A stretch of 64,000 bases of DNA from DASQEH01 sp038239485. Its GTDB lineage: Bacteria; Actinomycetota; Actinomycetes; Propionibacteriales; Nocardioidaceae. Position 1 is the first letter of the stretch, and each line of letters opens with the position of its first letter. The translations under genes were made by a program, and so were the position numbers. Below, piece by piece: positions 8,549 to 17,059 of this stretch. The notes beneath the pieces are model-generated. The model was not told the DNA's origin. It ran no database searches and saw only the letters and a program-made list of their open reading frames with translations. The stretch is taken from NCBI GenBank assembly GCA_038239485.1, contig JBBSET010000011.1, positions 8,071-72,070 on the forward strand. Reading direction: 5' to 3'.

Positions 8549-9696
8549 GGCGAGCCGGCGGTGATCCGCGAGGCAACCGGGGTCAGCCGCGCCACTCGCC
8601 CGTCCGTACCAGACGCCCAGCAGGCCCCGCCTCTCGTGCACTCGACCCCGTCGTACCTCGCGTGACCGAAGGTCCGCCAGGTCCGCCCGCCGTCGCGGCT
8701 CACGTCGCTCCCGGTCGGCCCGACCGCGACTACCGTCCTCCTCCGGCCATGCACGAAGGCGACGCCGGAACGGTACCCGTGCACCGACCTCGAGCTCAGC
8801 GTCCAGTCCGTGCGGCTGTGGAGAAGGTATGCCGATGCCCTGGTGCCGTTGTGCGGGTGCGTGTAGTCGCCCCCCACGATCACCGCCCGGGTTCCGGACG
8901 CGAAGGCGACCGAGTAGATCCCGGCAGACGGCCCGCCGCGCAGGGGCGTGTCCGTGGCGGTCCAGGACCTGCCGCCGTCGTGGCTGCGGAAGACACGAGG
9001 CTTGGCCACGCCGCCGGAGACGAACGCGAACGAGTTCTTGCGAACCCACACGATGCAGGTGCCGCTGGCAGCGAACCCGAACTCGCCGGCTTCGGCTGGA
9101 GGCATCCCGCGTGTGGAGCGGACGTGCCAGGACCGCCCGAAGTCGTTCGAGACCGCCAGCCGGAAGTGTCCGTGCACGGGATCGCTCATCGCCAGTCCGC
9201 GGCCGCGAGGCGAGAAGGCCATGCAATCGTAGAACGCCTTCGGGCTGTGGTTGCGGAACCGCTCGCTCCAGGTGGCCCCGCCGTTGTTGGTGGCAAAGAT
9301 CCGGGAGTCGCCACCGGAGCCGATGGACAAGACGACAGCCTCTTGGCGGTTCCATGCCTCGATGTCGCGCAACGGCAGCCCCGAGGCCGCCGGTGGCGAG
9401 ACGTCCTTCCAGGTCCGGCCGCGATCCGTCGTACGAAATACCGTGCCGGCCTCCCCACTGACCCAGGCCACCCGCTTGCTGACGGCTGCCAGGCCGCGGA
9501 ACTCGTCACTGCTGCCAGTGGGGGTGACATCCCAGGAGAGCTTGGTGGCACTCTTGTCGGATTTGCCGGTGCCGGGGTGGCTGGTCGCGGCGGCCCCCGA
9601 AACGGACAGTCCAGCGAGCGCGGTCGAGGACGTGACGAGGGCGATGGCGAGGGCGGTGGCGCGGCGCCGGATGGGTCGATGAGTTGACACGGGCAC
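8458..9696 (-). CDS. Secreted protein with Asp-box (BNR/YCF48-like) repeats
   Basis: 412 residues from the GTG at 9696 (GTG at 9690 also possible). An Arg-rich start, a hydrophobic core (TALAIALVTSSTALAGLSV) and an alanine-rich region form a signal peptide. Five Asp-box motifs follow at intervals (DRGRTW, NGGATW, DFGRSW, DGGRSW, DGGRTW), the signature of a sialidase/YCF48-type beta-propeller. Ligand unknown; members are often secreted or wall-associated. The last 40 residues, after GTDGRVARL, are Ser/Arg-rich low-complexity sequence read antisense to the TetR gene; a stop codon occurs one frame over right after GRVAR, so the true protein may end near 8580. Confidence 0.8.
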   Translation of the reverse strand: MPVSTHRPIRRRATALAIALVTSSTALAGLSVSGAAATSHPGTGKSDKSATKLSWDVTPTGSSDEFRGLAAVSKRVAWVSGEAGTVFRTTDRGRTWKDVSPPAASGLPLRDIEAWNRQEAVVLSIGSGGDSRIFATNNGGATWSERFRNHSPKAFYDCMAFSPRGRGLAMSDPVHGHFRLAVSNDFGRSWHVRSTRGMPPAEAGEFGFAASGTCIVWVRKNSFAFVSGGVAKPRVFRSHDGGRSWTATDTPLRGGPSAGIYSVAFASGTRAVIVGGDYTHPHNGTRASAYLLHSRTDWTLSSRSVHGYRSGVAFVHGRRRTVVAVGPTGSDVSRDGGRTWRTFGHARYDGVECTRGGACWASGTDGRVARLTPVASRITAGSPQSRSRIAASSSSGSGASPETRAWSSSPSM

Positions 9697-9785
9697 GACC
9701 CTAGAGACATCGCCGTGGTGCGGCAATGCTCACACCCACGCGCTGCGGCTAACGGTCGGTCAATCGTTGCGACATGCTGGTAACC

Positions 9786-10514
9786 ATGACGAAGCAGACC
9801 ATTCCTCACCTGCACGGAGGAGGCGGCGGGCGGCAGGCACAGAGCGCCGTCCTGGTGCTGCACGGCGGCCGAGAGCACGGCACCATGGCGACAAGCCCGT
9901 TCCAGCTGTCGTATCTGCGGATGCTCGACATGTACGCCGGGCTGAGGCGGCAGTCCCGATCGTGCGCGGTCTACCTGCTCCGCTACCGGCTGCGGGGCTG
10001 GAACTCCGCCCACGGCGTCCCTGACCCGGTCCTCGACGCCAGATGGGCGCTGGAGCGCATCGCGGCCGACCACGGCGACGTCCCGATCGGCCTGCTCGGT
10101 CATTCGATGGGCGCGAGGACGGCCTTCGCCGTCTGCGACGACCCACGCGTCGTGGGAGTCTGCGCGCTGGCCCCATGGCTCCCCGAGCGAGAACCGCTGC
10201 CTCCGGTCCGAGGCGGCGCGCGGTACGTCATCGCCCACGGCACCTCTGACCGCATGACGTCCCCCCTCCTGAGCATGCGGTACGCCAGGCGGCTCCGGGA
10301 GGCGGGCAGCCAGGCGGCGCGCTTCGAGTTCGACGGCGGCAAGCATGCTCTGCTCGACGAGCCGGCACTTTGGCATCAGTTCGCCGTGCGTACGACGCTC
10401 GGGCTGGTCGGGGACCGTCCACTCCCCGCGGCCATCGAAGCCGCGCTGGACGGCGATCTCAACCCTGGCCTCGACCTGGCACTGAGCTCGGCGCTGACGG
10501 CTGCAACGAGCTGA
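9786..10514 (+). CDS. Alpha/beta hydrolase
   Basis: 242 residues from the ATG at 9786; ATG 9774 is an in-frame alternative, neither with a clear ribosome-binding site. The nucleophile elbow is GHSMG (Ser), the acid is probably in HGTSDRMTS and the histidine in GGKHALL, giving a complete triad in the correct order. LVLHGGREHG near residue 30 forms the oxyanion-hole loop. Cytosolic, no signal peptide. Substrate unknown: an esterase or a dienelactone-hydrolase-like enzyme are both possible. Convergent with cdsA, 35 nt apart. Confidence 0.85.
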   Translation: MTKQTIPHLHGGGGGRQAQSAVLVLHGGREHGTMATSPFQLSYLRMLDMYAGLRRQSRSCAVYLLRYRLRGWNSAHGVPDPVLDARWALERIAADHGDVPIGLLGHSMGARTAFAVCDDPRVVGVCALAPWLPEREPLPPVRGGARYVIAHGTSDRMTSPLLSMRYARRLREAGSQAARFEFDGGKHALLDEPALWHQFAVRTTLGLVGDRPLPAAIEAALDGDLNPGLDLALSSALTAATS

Positions 10515-10549
10515 CTGGACCCACTGGCCCAGGACCGGCATGGCCGCGC

Positions 10550-11395
10550 TCAGGCAGCCGCTGGCACCAGGAAGTGCAGCACCAGGTAGACCACCGACAC
10601 CGTGGCGAGCAACGAGTCGAGCCGGTCCATGATCCCGCCGTGACCGGGCAGCAGGTTGCTCATGTCCTTGATGCCCAGGTCGCGCTTGATCAGCGACTCG
10701 ACCAGGTCACCGAGGGTCGCGGCCACCGCCACGGCCGTGCCGAGCACGAGTCCGACCCACCAGTCGGAGTCGATGAGGTAGACGATGCAGGCCACACCGA
10801 CCGCCATGCAGGCGACCACAGAACCTACAAAGCCCTCCCAGGACTTCTTCGGGCTGATCACCGGCGCCATCGGATGCCGCCCGAAGACAACGCCGATCGC
10901 ATAGCCGCCGATGTCGGACGCGATGGTCACGAAGATGAACGTCAGGACTCGCTTGACCCCGTCGGCGGGGGCCAGCAGCAGCGCGACGAAGGACGCGAGG
11001 AACGGCAGGTAGACGAGGCAGAAGATCGTCGCGCTCACGTCGCGCACGAACCCGTGCTGACCTCGGTGCATCCGCCACAGCAGGCAGACCAGAACGGTGC
11101 CGGCGAAGACGGCGATCAGTACGTCGGCCCCGCCGTAGTACGCCCCGGCGATCATGCCGAGCGCCCCTACTGCCACCGGCACCGACGGGATCCAGGTGCC
11201 GTTGAGCGCAAGTGCGCGTCCAAGCTCCCACAGCCCGATCAGGATGGCCGCGCTCACCACCACGAGGAAGCCGGTCTTGACAACGGCCAGTGACGCCACG
11301 ACCACGCCGATCAAGATGACCGCGACGGTCACGGCCGCCGGGAGGTCTCGGCCGGCGCGACTGCTGCTGGGCTGAGAGGCGGATGGCTCAGACAT
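10550..11395 (-). CDS. cdsA: Phosphatidate cytidylyltransferase (CDP-diacylglycerol synthase)
   Basis: 281 residues with about eight membrane helices after a short Ser/Pro-rich cytosolic tail. The CDP-DAG synthase signature is at the C terminus: GDLVESLIKRDLGIKD, then LPGHGGIMDRLDSLL, including the acidic residues that bind metal. It makes CDP-diacylglycerol from phosphatidic acid and CTP, the precursor of phosphatidylinositol, cardiolipin and phosphatidylglycerol. It begins at ATG 11395 just after the frr stop, part of the conserved rpsB-tsf-pyrH-frr-cdsA cluster; plsC, which makes its substrate, lies at 60 kb. Confidence 0.96.
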   Translation of the reverse strand: MSEPSASQPSSSRAGRDLPAAVTVAVILIGVVVASLAVVKTGFLVVVSAAILIGLWELGRALALNGTWIPSVPVAVGALGMIAGAYYGGADVLIAVFAGTVLVCLLWRMHRGQHGFVRDVSATIFCLVYLPFLASFVALLLAPADGVKRVLTFIFVTIASDIGGYAIGVVFGRHPMAPVISPKKSWEGFVGSVVACMAVGVACIVYLIDSDWWVGLVLGTAVAVAATLGDLVESLIKRDLGIKDMSNLLPGHGGIMDRLDSLLATVSVVYLVLHFLVPAAA

Positions 11396-11402
11396 CACCG
11401 GC

Positions 11403-11960
11403 TCAGACCTCGAGAAGCTCGGCTTCCTTGCGCTTCAACAGGTCGTCGATCTGGTCCACATGCTGCTTGGTCATGACGTCGAGGCGCTTCTCCGCCCCCG
11501 TCACGTCGTCCTCACCGACCTCGCCGTCCTTCTGCGCCCGGTCCATCTGCTGCTTGGCATGGCGGCGGATGTTGCGGACGGACACCCTGGCGTCCTCGGC
11601 CTTCGCCCGTGCCAGCTTGATGTACTCCTTGCGCCGGTCCTCGGTCAGCTCGGGCATCGTGACCCGGAGGTTGTCGCCGTTGTTGGTCGGGTTGACTCCC
11701 AGGTCGGAGTCGCGGATGGCCTTCTCTATGCCGACCAGCGCCTGCCTGTCGTATGCGTTGATCATCACCGTGCGCGGGTCCGGGTTGGTGAACGAGGCCA
11801 GCTGCTGGATCGGCGTGGGGGTGCCGTAGTAGTCGGCGGTCAGCTTGGAGAACATCGCCGGGTGCGCGCGGCCGGTGCGGATGGACACGAAGTCGTCCTT
11901 GGCGACCTCGATCGCCTTGCCCATCTTCTGGTCGGCTTCCTTGAGGGTGGGGTCGATCAC
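11403..11960 (-). CDS. frr: Ribosome recycling factor
   Basis: 185 residues, exactly the family length, from the GTG at 11960, six nt after AAGGAG. It splits the post-termination ribosome together with EF-G. Conserved stretches include the N-terminal FVSIRTGRAHP and the C-terminal coiled-coil helix ending in KRKEAELLEV. It lies between pyrH and cdsA. The open frame extends upstream but carries no conserved sequence there. Confidence 0.97.
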   Translation of the reverse strand: MIDPTLKEADQKMGKAIEVAKDDFVSIRTGRAHPAMFSKLTADYYGTPTPIQQLASFTNPDPRTVMINAYDRQALVGIEKAIRDSDLGVNPTNNGDNLRVTMPELTEDRRKEYIKLARAKAEDARVSVRNIRRHAKQQMDRAQKDGEVGEDDVTGAEKRLDVMTKQHVDQIDDLLKRKEAELLEV

Positions 11961-12000
11961 GCAGGTCTCCTTCTCATCGCGGTTCCACGGACGCAGCGGG

Positions 12001-12756
12001 TCAGCCGCTGCCGACGTAGGTTCCGATCTTCTCACCTTGCACAATGCGGGCAATCGCACCCTTGACCTGCATCCCGAAGACGATCATCGGCAGCTCGTTC
12101 TCCATACACAGAGCGAACGCCGTGGCGTCTGCGACGCGCAGCCCACCCTTGAGCGCGTCCTGGAAGGTGACGCTGTCGAGCTTGGTCGCCGTCGGATCCT
12201 TGCGGGGGTCGGCTGTGTAGACGCCGTCCACACCGTTCTTTCCCATCAAGACGATGTCGCACTTGGTCTCGAGTGCTCGCTGCACCGCGACTGTGTCCGT
12301 GGAGAAGAACGGCAACCCGGCGCCGGCGCCGAAGATGACGACCCGTCCCTTCTCGAGATGCCGGATCGCGCGCCGAGGGATGTACGGCTCGGCGACCTGA
12401 CCCATGGTGATGGCGGTCTGCACGCGTGTCTCGATGCCCTCCTTCTCCAGGAAGTCCTGCAGCGCAAGGCAGTTCATCACGATGCCGAGCATGCCCATGT
12501 AGTCGGCCCTGGCCCGGTCCATACCTCGCTGCTGCAGCTCCGCGCCACGGAAGAAGTTGCCGCCACCAAGCACGATCGCCACCTGCACCCCATGACGGAC
12601 GACGGCCGCAATCTCGGTCGCGATGCTATGGACGACATCGGGGTCGACACCGACCTGGCCGCCACCGAACACCTCTCCGGACAGCTTCAGCAGCACCCGC
12701 TGGTACGCCAGCGGTGCCTGCTCGTCGACTGGCTCGGTCTCTTCGGTCGGCTCCAC
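12001..12756 (-). CDS. pyrH: UMP kinase
   Basis: 251 residues from the GTG at 12756, eight nt after AGGAGG. Amino-acid-kinase fold: LLKLSGEVFGG for the phosphates, IVLGGGNFFRG for UMP, and GKNGVDGVYTADP for the nucleotide and GTP-regulated region. It converts UMP to UDP. An extra 15-residue acidic N terminus (EPTEETEPVDEQ) precedes the core, as often in actinobacteria. Between tsf and frr in the canonical order. Confidence 0.97.
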   Translation of the reverse strand: MEPTEETEPVDEQAPLAYQRVLLKLSGEVFGGGQVGVDPDVVHSIATEIAAVVRHGVQVAIVLGGGNFFRGAELQQRGMDRARADYMGMLGIVMNCLALQDFLEKEGIETRVQTAITMGQVAEPYIPRRAIRHLEKGRVVIFGAGAGLPFFSTDTVAVQRALETKCDIVLMGKNGVDGVYTADPRKDPTATKLDSVTFQDALKGGLRVADATAFALCMENELPMIVFGMQVKGAIARIVQGEKIGTYVGSG

Positions 12757-12801
12757 GTAAGCGGCCTCCTCAGGCGTGAGATGGGGGTCGGGGATGCCCG
12801 G

Positions 12802-13620
12802 TCAGCTCTGTCCCACCTCGAAGCGGGCGAACCGCTTGACCGTGATGCCGGCATCGTCGAGCAGTGCCTTCACCGACTTCTTGCTGTCCTGCACCGACGG
12901 CTGCTCCAGCAGGACGACATCCTTGAAGAAGCCGTTCAGGCGACCCTCGACGATTCGTGGCAGCGCCTGCTCGGGCTTGCCCTCCTCGCGCGCCGTCGCC
13001 TCGGCGATCTCACGCTCCTTGGCCACCAGCTCAGCCGGGACCTGGTCGCGGGACACGAACTGCGGGCGCATCGCGGCGATCTGCTGAGCGGTGCCGCGAG
13101 CGGCCTCGGCCTCGTCGCCGTCGTACGCGACGAGGACTCCGATGGCGTGGGGCAGGTCGCTCGAACGGCGGTGCATGTAAGTCGCGACCTTGCCGTCGAA
13201 GTAGGTGACGCGGCCGAGCTCGAGCTTCTCGCCGATGACGGCCGCGAGGTCCCTGATCGCGTCGGCGACGGTCTTGCCGCTGGCAAGCGTCACCGCATCG
13301 AGGGTTTGCGCGTCGGCTGCCTGCTGCAGCTCGGCAGCGGCCGCGATCTCGCCCGCGAGCGTGATGAACGCCTCAGACTTCGCGACGAAGTCGGTCTCGG
13401 ACTTCAGCTCGACGAGCGCGCCGCCGGAGTTGACGACCAAGCCGGCCGAGGCAGTCCGTTCGAGCCCTCGCTCCTCGACCTTCTTGCCCGTCGTGATGCG
13501 CAGTACCTCGATCGCCTTGTCGAAGTCGCCGTCCGCCTCGACGAGGGCATTCTTCGAGGCGAGCATCCCGGCGCCGGTCGCGTCGCGAAGCTTCTTGACG
13601 TCCGTGGCTGTGATGGCCAT
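12802..13620 (-). CDS. tsf: Translation elongation factor Ts
   Basis: 272 residues. Nucleotide exchange factor for EF-Tu. The N-terminal UBA-like region contains LRDATGAGMLASKNAL, the segment that contacts EF-Tu, and LKSETDFVAKS begins the core domain with the TDFV motif that displaces magnesium. The ATG at 13620 is preceded by GGAG four nt away. About 144 nt downstream of rpsB and upstream of pyrH. Confidence 0.97.
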   Translation of the reverse strand: MAITATDVKKLRDATGAGMLASKNALVEADGDFDKAIEVLRITTGKKVEERGLERTASAGLVVNSGGALVELKSETDFVAKSEAFITLAGEIAAAAELQQAADAQTLDAVTLASGKTVADAIRDLAAVIGEKLELGRVTYFDGKVATYMHRRSSDLPHAIGVLVAYDGDEAEAARGTAQQIAAMRPQFVSRDQVPAELVAKEREIAEATAREEGKPEQALPRIVEGRLNGFFKDVVLLEQPSVQDSKKSVKALLDDAGITVKRFARFEVGQS

Positions 13621-13764
13621 GTCTCTCCGTTCCTGTATCAGTCATTCGGTGTCTCGTTGCCACCGTTCGGTGTCTGGCGGCCACGCCGAAGCGCGCGGCG
13701 GTCGAAGCGACAACCGCGCGTCACTCCGTGTCTGCGGGGACGCCTGGTTGGGTCAGGCCGCCGG

Positions 13765-14988
13765 TTAGCTGGTGGGGCCTTCGTCCGCCGCCGGAACCGG
13801 CTCCCCGCCGACCGTGACAACGACCTCGGCCGGGTCCGGCTCGGCTGCTTCGGGCTCGGCTGCTTCGGGCTCGGCTGCTGCGGGCTCGGGCGCTGCGGGC
13901 TCGGGCGCTGCGGGCTCGGCTGCTGCGGGCTCGGCTGCTGCGGGCTCGGTTGCTGCGGGCTCGGTTGCTGCGGGCTCGGTTGCTGCGGGCTCGGTTGCTG
14001 CGGGCTCGGTTGCTGCGGGCTCGGGCGCTGCGGCCGCGGCCGCTTCGGGCTCAGCCACGTCTTCGGCCACCTGGGGCTCAGCCGCGCCTTCGAGCTGCGT
14101 CGAGTCGCCCGTGGGCGCCGCGTCCGGGATGACCGTCTCGGGTGCCGGCGGCGAGACCGCGGATGCCCCGGCCGGAGAGGTCGTGTCGCTTGCGGCTGCC
14201 TCGTCGCTCGAGCTGGACAGCAGCTCCCGCTCCCAGGCGGCAAGTGGCTCCTCGGCCCCCAGTTCCTCACCGGTCGCCTCCTGGCCACTCCTGACACCCG
14301 CACGAGCCATCAGTCCGTCGGCAACGGCGTCAGCCACGACCCGGGTCAACAAGGTCACCGAGCGGATCGCGTCGTCGTTGCCCGGGATCGGGTAGTCGAC
14401 GACATCGGGGTCACAGTTGCTGTCCAGGATGGCGATGATCGGGATGCCGAGCTTCCGGGCCTCGTTGACGGCCAGATGCTCCTTGTTGGTGTCGACGATC
14501 CAGACCGCTGCCGGGACGCGGCCCATGTCGCGGATTCCGCCCAGGGTGCGCTCGAGCTTGTCGCGCTCGCGCTTCATCTGCAGCAGCTCCTTCTTCGTCC
14601 GCCCGGATGCCGAGACGTCGTCGAAGTTGACCTCCTCGAGCTCCTTGAGGCGCTGCGGGCGCTGGTGCACTGTCTGGAAGTTGGTGAGCATCCCGCCGAG
14701 CCAGCGCTGGTTGACGAACGGCATGCCAACGCGCTTGGCCTGCTCGGAGATGGCTTCCTGCGCCTGTGTCTTGGTCCCGACGAAGAGCACGTTGCCACCC
14801 GAGGCCACGGCGCCCTTGATGAAGGCATAGCTGCGGTCGATGAAGGCCAAGGACTGCTGAAGGTCGATGATGTAGATGCCGTTGCGCTCGGTCATGATGA
14901 ATCGCTTCATCTTCGGGTTCCACCGACGGGTCTGATGCCCGAAGTGGACGCCGCTCTCGAGCAGCTGGCGCATGGTCACGACGGCCAT
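13765..14988 (-). CDS. rpsB: 30S ribosomal protein S2 with long repetitive C-terminal tail
   Basis: 407 residues from the ATG at 14988, seven nt after AGGAGG. The first 250 or so residues are ordinary S2 (VVTMRQLLESGVHFGHQ, RWLGGMLTN, DSNCDPDVVDYPIPGNDDA). The remaining about 150 residues have no counterpart in S2 of most bacteria: an acidic, Ala/Glu/Pro/Thr-rich tail with twelve near-identical pentads of the type AATEP, ending GGEPVPAADEGPTS. Actinobacterial S2 proteins often carry shorter acidic tails; this one is unusually long. Probably unstructured on the 30S surface. First gene of rpsB-tsf-pyrH-frr-cdsA. Confidence 0.95.
   Translation of the reverse strand: MAVVTMRQLLESGVHFGHQTRRWNPKMKRFIMTERNGIYIIDLQQSLAFIDRSYAFIKGAVASGGNVLFVGTKTQAQEAISEQAKRVGMPFVNQRWLGGMLTNFQTVHQRPQRLKELEEVNFDDVSASGRTKKELLQMKRERDKLERTLGGIRDMGRVPAAVWIVDTNKEHLAVNEARKLGIPIIAILDSNCDPDVVDYPIPGNDDAIRSVTLLTRVVADAVADGLMARAGVRSGQEATGEELGAEEPLAAWERELLSSSSDEAAASDTTSPAGASAVSPPAPETVIPDAAPTGDSTQLEGAAEPQVAEDVAEPEAAAAAAPEPAATEPAATEPAATEPAATEPAATEPAAAEPAAAEPAAPEPAAPEPAAAEPEAAEPEAAEPDPAEVVVTVGGEPVPAADEGPTS
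13843..14022 (-). repeat. 15-bp tandem repeat in the rpsB tail, 12 units
   Basis: Twelve 15-bp units encode pentapeptides AATEP, AAAEP, AAPEP and EAAEP. Five consecutive units at 13948-14022 are identical at DNA level (plus-strand GGTTGCTGCGGGCTC), which indicates recent expansion by slippage or unequal exchange. Frame is kept because the unit is a multiple of three. Confidence 0.9.
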
Positions 14989-15359
14989 GGCATTTCCTCC
15001 TATGGCACCCTCGCGGGTGCCGACTGCGCGGCTCGTACTGCGCCGCGATTGCGGTTTGTCGCCTCGAACTGGTCGAGACCCTGACGCTCACGTGGGTGCC
15101 ACTCCCCCGCTGGACCCGACCATGTCGGGAGCAGCTGACGAGACCGATGCACCCACCCGCAGCATGACTTCGGAATGTGGGCGTGCGAAGTCGAGCCGAA
15201 TGATCGGCTCGCTGTCGCCAGTGTAGTGGACACAGAGCAGGAGATCGAGCCAGCAGCTTGTGTACGCCGGTCGTCCACAGATGCGCTACGAGACCTCGGT
15301 TGTCCCCAGCTCTGAGCCGCTGGCTGGCGACTCAGCGGTACACGGACGACCCTTCGGTC
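14989..15359. other. 371-bp region between rpsB and the divergent LytM-like gene
   Basis: Holds the rpsB leader: AGGAGG (14996-15001), a strong hairpin beside it and a second copy of its 5' arm further upstream. Both promoters must lie here, but no convincing -35/-10 pair was found for either gene. No RNA gene or open frame with conserved sequence was recognised. Confidence 0.6.
15004..15021 (-). promoter_or_regulatory. Hairpin abutting the rpsB ribosome-binding site
   Basis: GGCACCC-GCGA-GGGTGCC in the mRNA is a perfect 7-bp stem with a 4-nt loop, ending two nt before AGGAGG. The plus-strand 7-mer GGGTGCC at 15094-15100 duplicates the upstream arm, so the downstream arm could pair with either copy, giving two exclusive folds. 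This could let S2 autoregulate, as rpsB leaders do in other bacteria, but it does not match a motif I know. Confidence 0.45.
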
Positions 15360-16142
15360 ATGACTCTGCCCCCGACGCTCGCGCATCCCCCATCGAGAAC
15401 CCACACTGCGTTGCTGGCGGCGGCCCTCTGCGCCGTGGTCTCGGCGCTCATGCAACTGCCCGAACAGGCGGCTCCCTTGAATGGATACGTCGAGTCGACG
15501 CACCTCGCGCACGCGCGTCTGATGTCGGGCGCACGGTGGGTCTGGCCGCTGGATCCTGTGCCTGAGATCGTCCATCGCTTCGACCCACCCGACGACCCGT
15601 GGGGGCCTGGCAACCGGGGAGTGGACCTGCTCGGATCGCCCGCTCAGCCGGTGCTGGCCATCGCTGCCGGGGAGGTGACGTTCGCTCGCCCGCTCGCCGG
15701 GCGGGGTGTCGTCGTGGTGAGCCACGGTGCCCTTCGGTCGACCTATGAGCCCGTGACCGCCGATGTCGTCGTCGGCGACCGGGTCGAGGCGGGATCCGTG
15801 ATCGGGCTGCTGCAGACGGTCCAGTCGCACTGCGCACCCCAGTTCTGCCTCCACCTCGGACTTCGGCGCGGAGAACGCTACCTCGACCCGTTGAGCATGC
15901 TGGGCCCGCAGCCAGTGCGGCTCAAACCACTGCTGACAGCGAGCGTGCCGGCCGCCCGGTCAGATCACGAGCCGATGGGGCGCTTCGCAACCTCCGATCC
16001 ACAGGCGGTCCCGCGCCGCGATGCGAGCTCAACCGGGAGTCGAAGCAGCTCGAAATCCGTCGCATCCGGGGTTCGGCAGGCTGTGGCCGCTGTCGTCCTC
16101 TCATGGTCGGGAGCTGACGAATCCGGTCAGGCCCGGGGATGA
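15360..16142 (+). CDS. LytM/M23-like peptidase-fold protein, probably inactive
   Basis: 260 residues from ATG 15360. A hydrophobic segment (TALLAAALCAVVSALM, about 15-30) serves as signal peptide or anchor. The M23 fold follows: PVLAIAAGEVTFARPLAGRG, then VVVSHGALRSTYEPV and GDRVEAGSVIGLL. Two of the usual zinc ligands are altered: the first motif is NRGVDL (Asn for His) and the last is LHLGL (Gly for the second His). Actinobacterial proteins of this position share these changes and probably bind wall or regulate an amidase without cutting. It is divergent from rpsB, a conserved placement. The Ser/Arg-rich C terminus overlaps xerC by 16 bp. Confidence 0.82.
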   Translation: MTLPPTLAHPPSRTHTALLAAALCAVVSALMQLPEQAAPLNGYVESTHLAHARLMSGARWVWPLDPVPEIVHRFDPPDDPWGPGNRGVDLLGSPAQPVLAIAAGEVTFARPLAGRGVVVVSHGALRSTYEPVTADVVVGDRVEAGSVIGLLQTVQSHCAPQFCLHLGLRRGERYLDPLSMLGPQPVRLKPLLTASVPAARSDHEPMGRFATSDPQAVPRRDASSTGSRSSSKSVASGVRQAVAAVVLSWSGADESGQARG

Positions 16143-17044
16143 GCCAGTCGGTAGGCCGCTCGAAGCCGTTCGGTGGTCACGTGCGTGTAGAGCTGAGTCG
16201 TCGCGAGTGAGGCATGACCGAGGATCTCCTGGACAGCCCGCAGGTCGGCTCCACCTTCGAGCAGATGGGTCGCGGCGGTATGCCTGAGCCCGTGCGGGCC
16301 GAGGTCAGGTGCCCCTGCCACATCGGCAAGCCCCGCGTGAACCAGTCTGCGCACTTCGCGCTGGTCGATCCGGCCTCCGCGAAGCCCGAGGAACAGCGCC
16401 ACCCCACTGCCCGGCCGGGCCAGTGGCGGCCTGCCTCTTGTCAGCCAGGCATCGATGGCGCGGGCGGCGGGCACCCCGTAGGGCACCGACCTCTCCTTGC
16501 GGCCTTTGCCCAGAACGCGAATCAGGCGGCGCTCGGAATCCAGGTCGTCGATGTCCAGCCCGGTGAGCTCGGCGACCCGGACGCCGGTGGCATACAGCAG
16601 CTCCAGGATCGCGACATTTCTCAGCCCGGCGGGTCCCGCACCATCTGCAACATCGGCAGCGGTGGCCAACAGCCGGTCGACCTCGTTGCCGGTCAGAGCC
16701 GGCGGTAACAGGCGATGACTCTTGGGGTTGGCGAGGAGCTCGCCAGAATCGGTTGCCAGCCGCCGTGTCGCCGCCGCCCAGGCGGTGAAGACCCTGGCGG
16801 CGGTTGCCCGCCTCGACAAGGTCGTCCGTGACATTCCCAATGTCTGTTGTCTGGCCAGCCAGCTGCGCAGGGCCCTCAGGTCGATGGCAGCAAGCTCGCT
16901 ACCTCCGAGCCTGGCGATGTGCTGGAGCAGGTCGGTGATGTCGCCGGTGTATGCCCGCACCGTCTGCGGTGACAGATTCCGCTCCATCTCGAGGTGCCGG
17001 CGGTAGTCGACCAGGGCGGCCGCAAGCGGCGCGGGTATCTGCAC
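16127..17044 (-). CDS. xerC: Tyrosine recombinase XerC
   Basis: 305 residues from GTG 17044, five nt after GAGGG; GTG 17059 would add five residues but abuts an AGGAGG. The N-terminal SAM-like domain (LEMERNLSPQTVRAYTGD) is followed by the catalytic domain with all active residues (numbered from GTG 17059): Arg161 (TGVRVAEL), Lys185 (GKGRKERSVP), His256 and Arg259 (HGLRHTAATHLL), His282 (LGHASL) and nucleophile Tyr291 (QLYTHV). It resolves chromosome dimers at dif with XerD. In this lineage it normally follows dprA; here dprA is missing. Confidence 0.93.
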   Translation of the reverse strand: MQIPAPLAAALVDYRRHLEMERNLSPQTVRAYTGDITDLLQHIARLGGSELAAIDLRALRSWLARQQTLGMSRTTLSRRATAARVFTAWAAATRRLATDSGELLANPKSHRLLPPALTGNEVDRLLATAADVADGAGPAGLRNVAILELLYATGVRVAELTGLDIDDLDSERRLIRVLGKGRKERSVPYGVPAARAIDAWLTRGRPPLARPGSGVALFLGLRGGRIDQREVRRLVHAGLADVAGAPDLGPHGLRHTAATHLLEGGADLRAVQEILGHASLATTQLYTHVTTERLRAAYRLAHPRA

Positions 17045-17059
17045 GGTGTCCCTCGGCAC

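Noticed and set aside
13843..14022. CRISPR-like regular repeats
   Set aside because: Units are contiguous, 15 bp, and encode in-frame pentapeptides of S2; there are no spacers or cas genes.
11845..15084. 1079-codon plus-strand open frame opposite rpsB-tsf-pyrH
   Set aside because: It lies antisense to five well-recognised genes, is low-complexity where rpsB is repetitive, and has no conserved domain. High-GC codon structure produces such frames.
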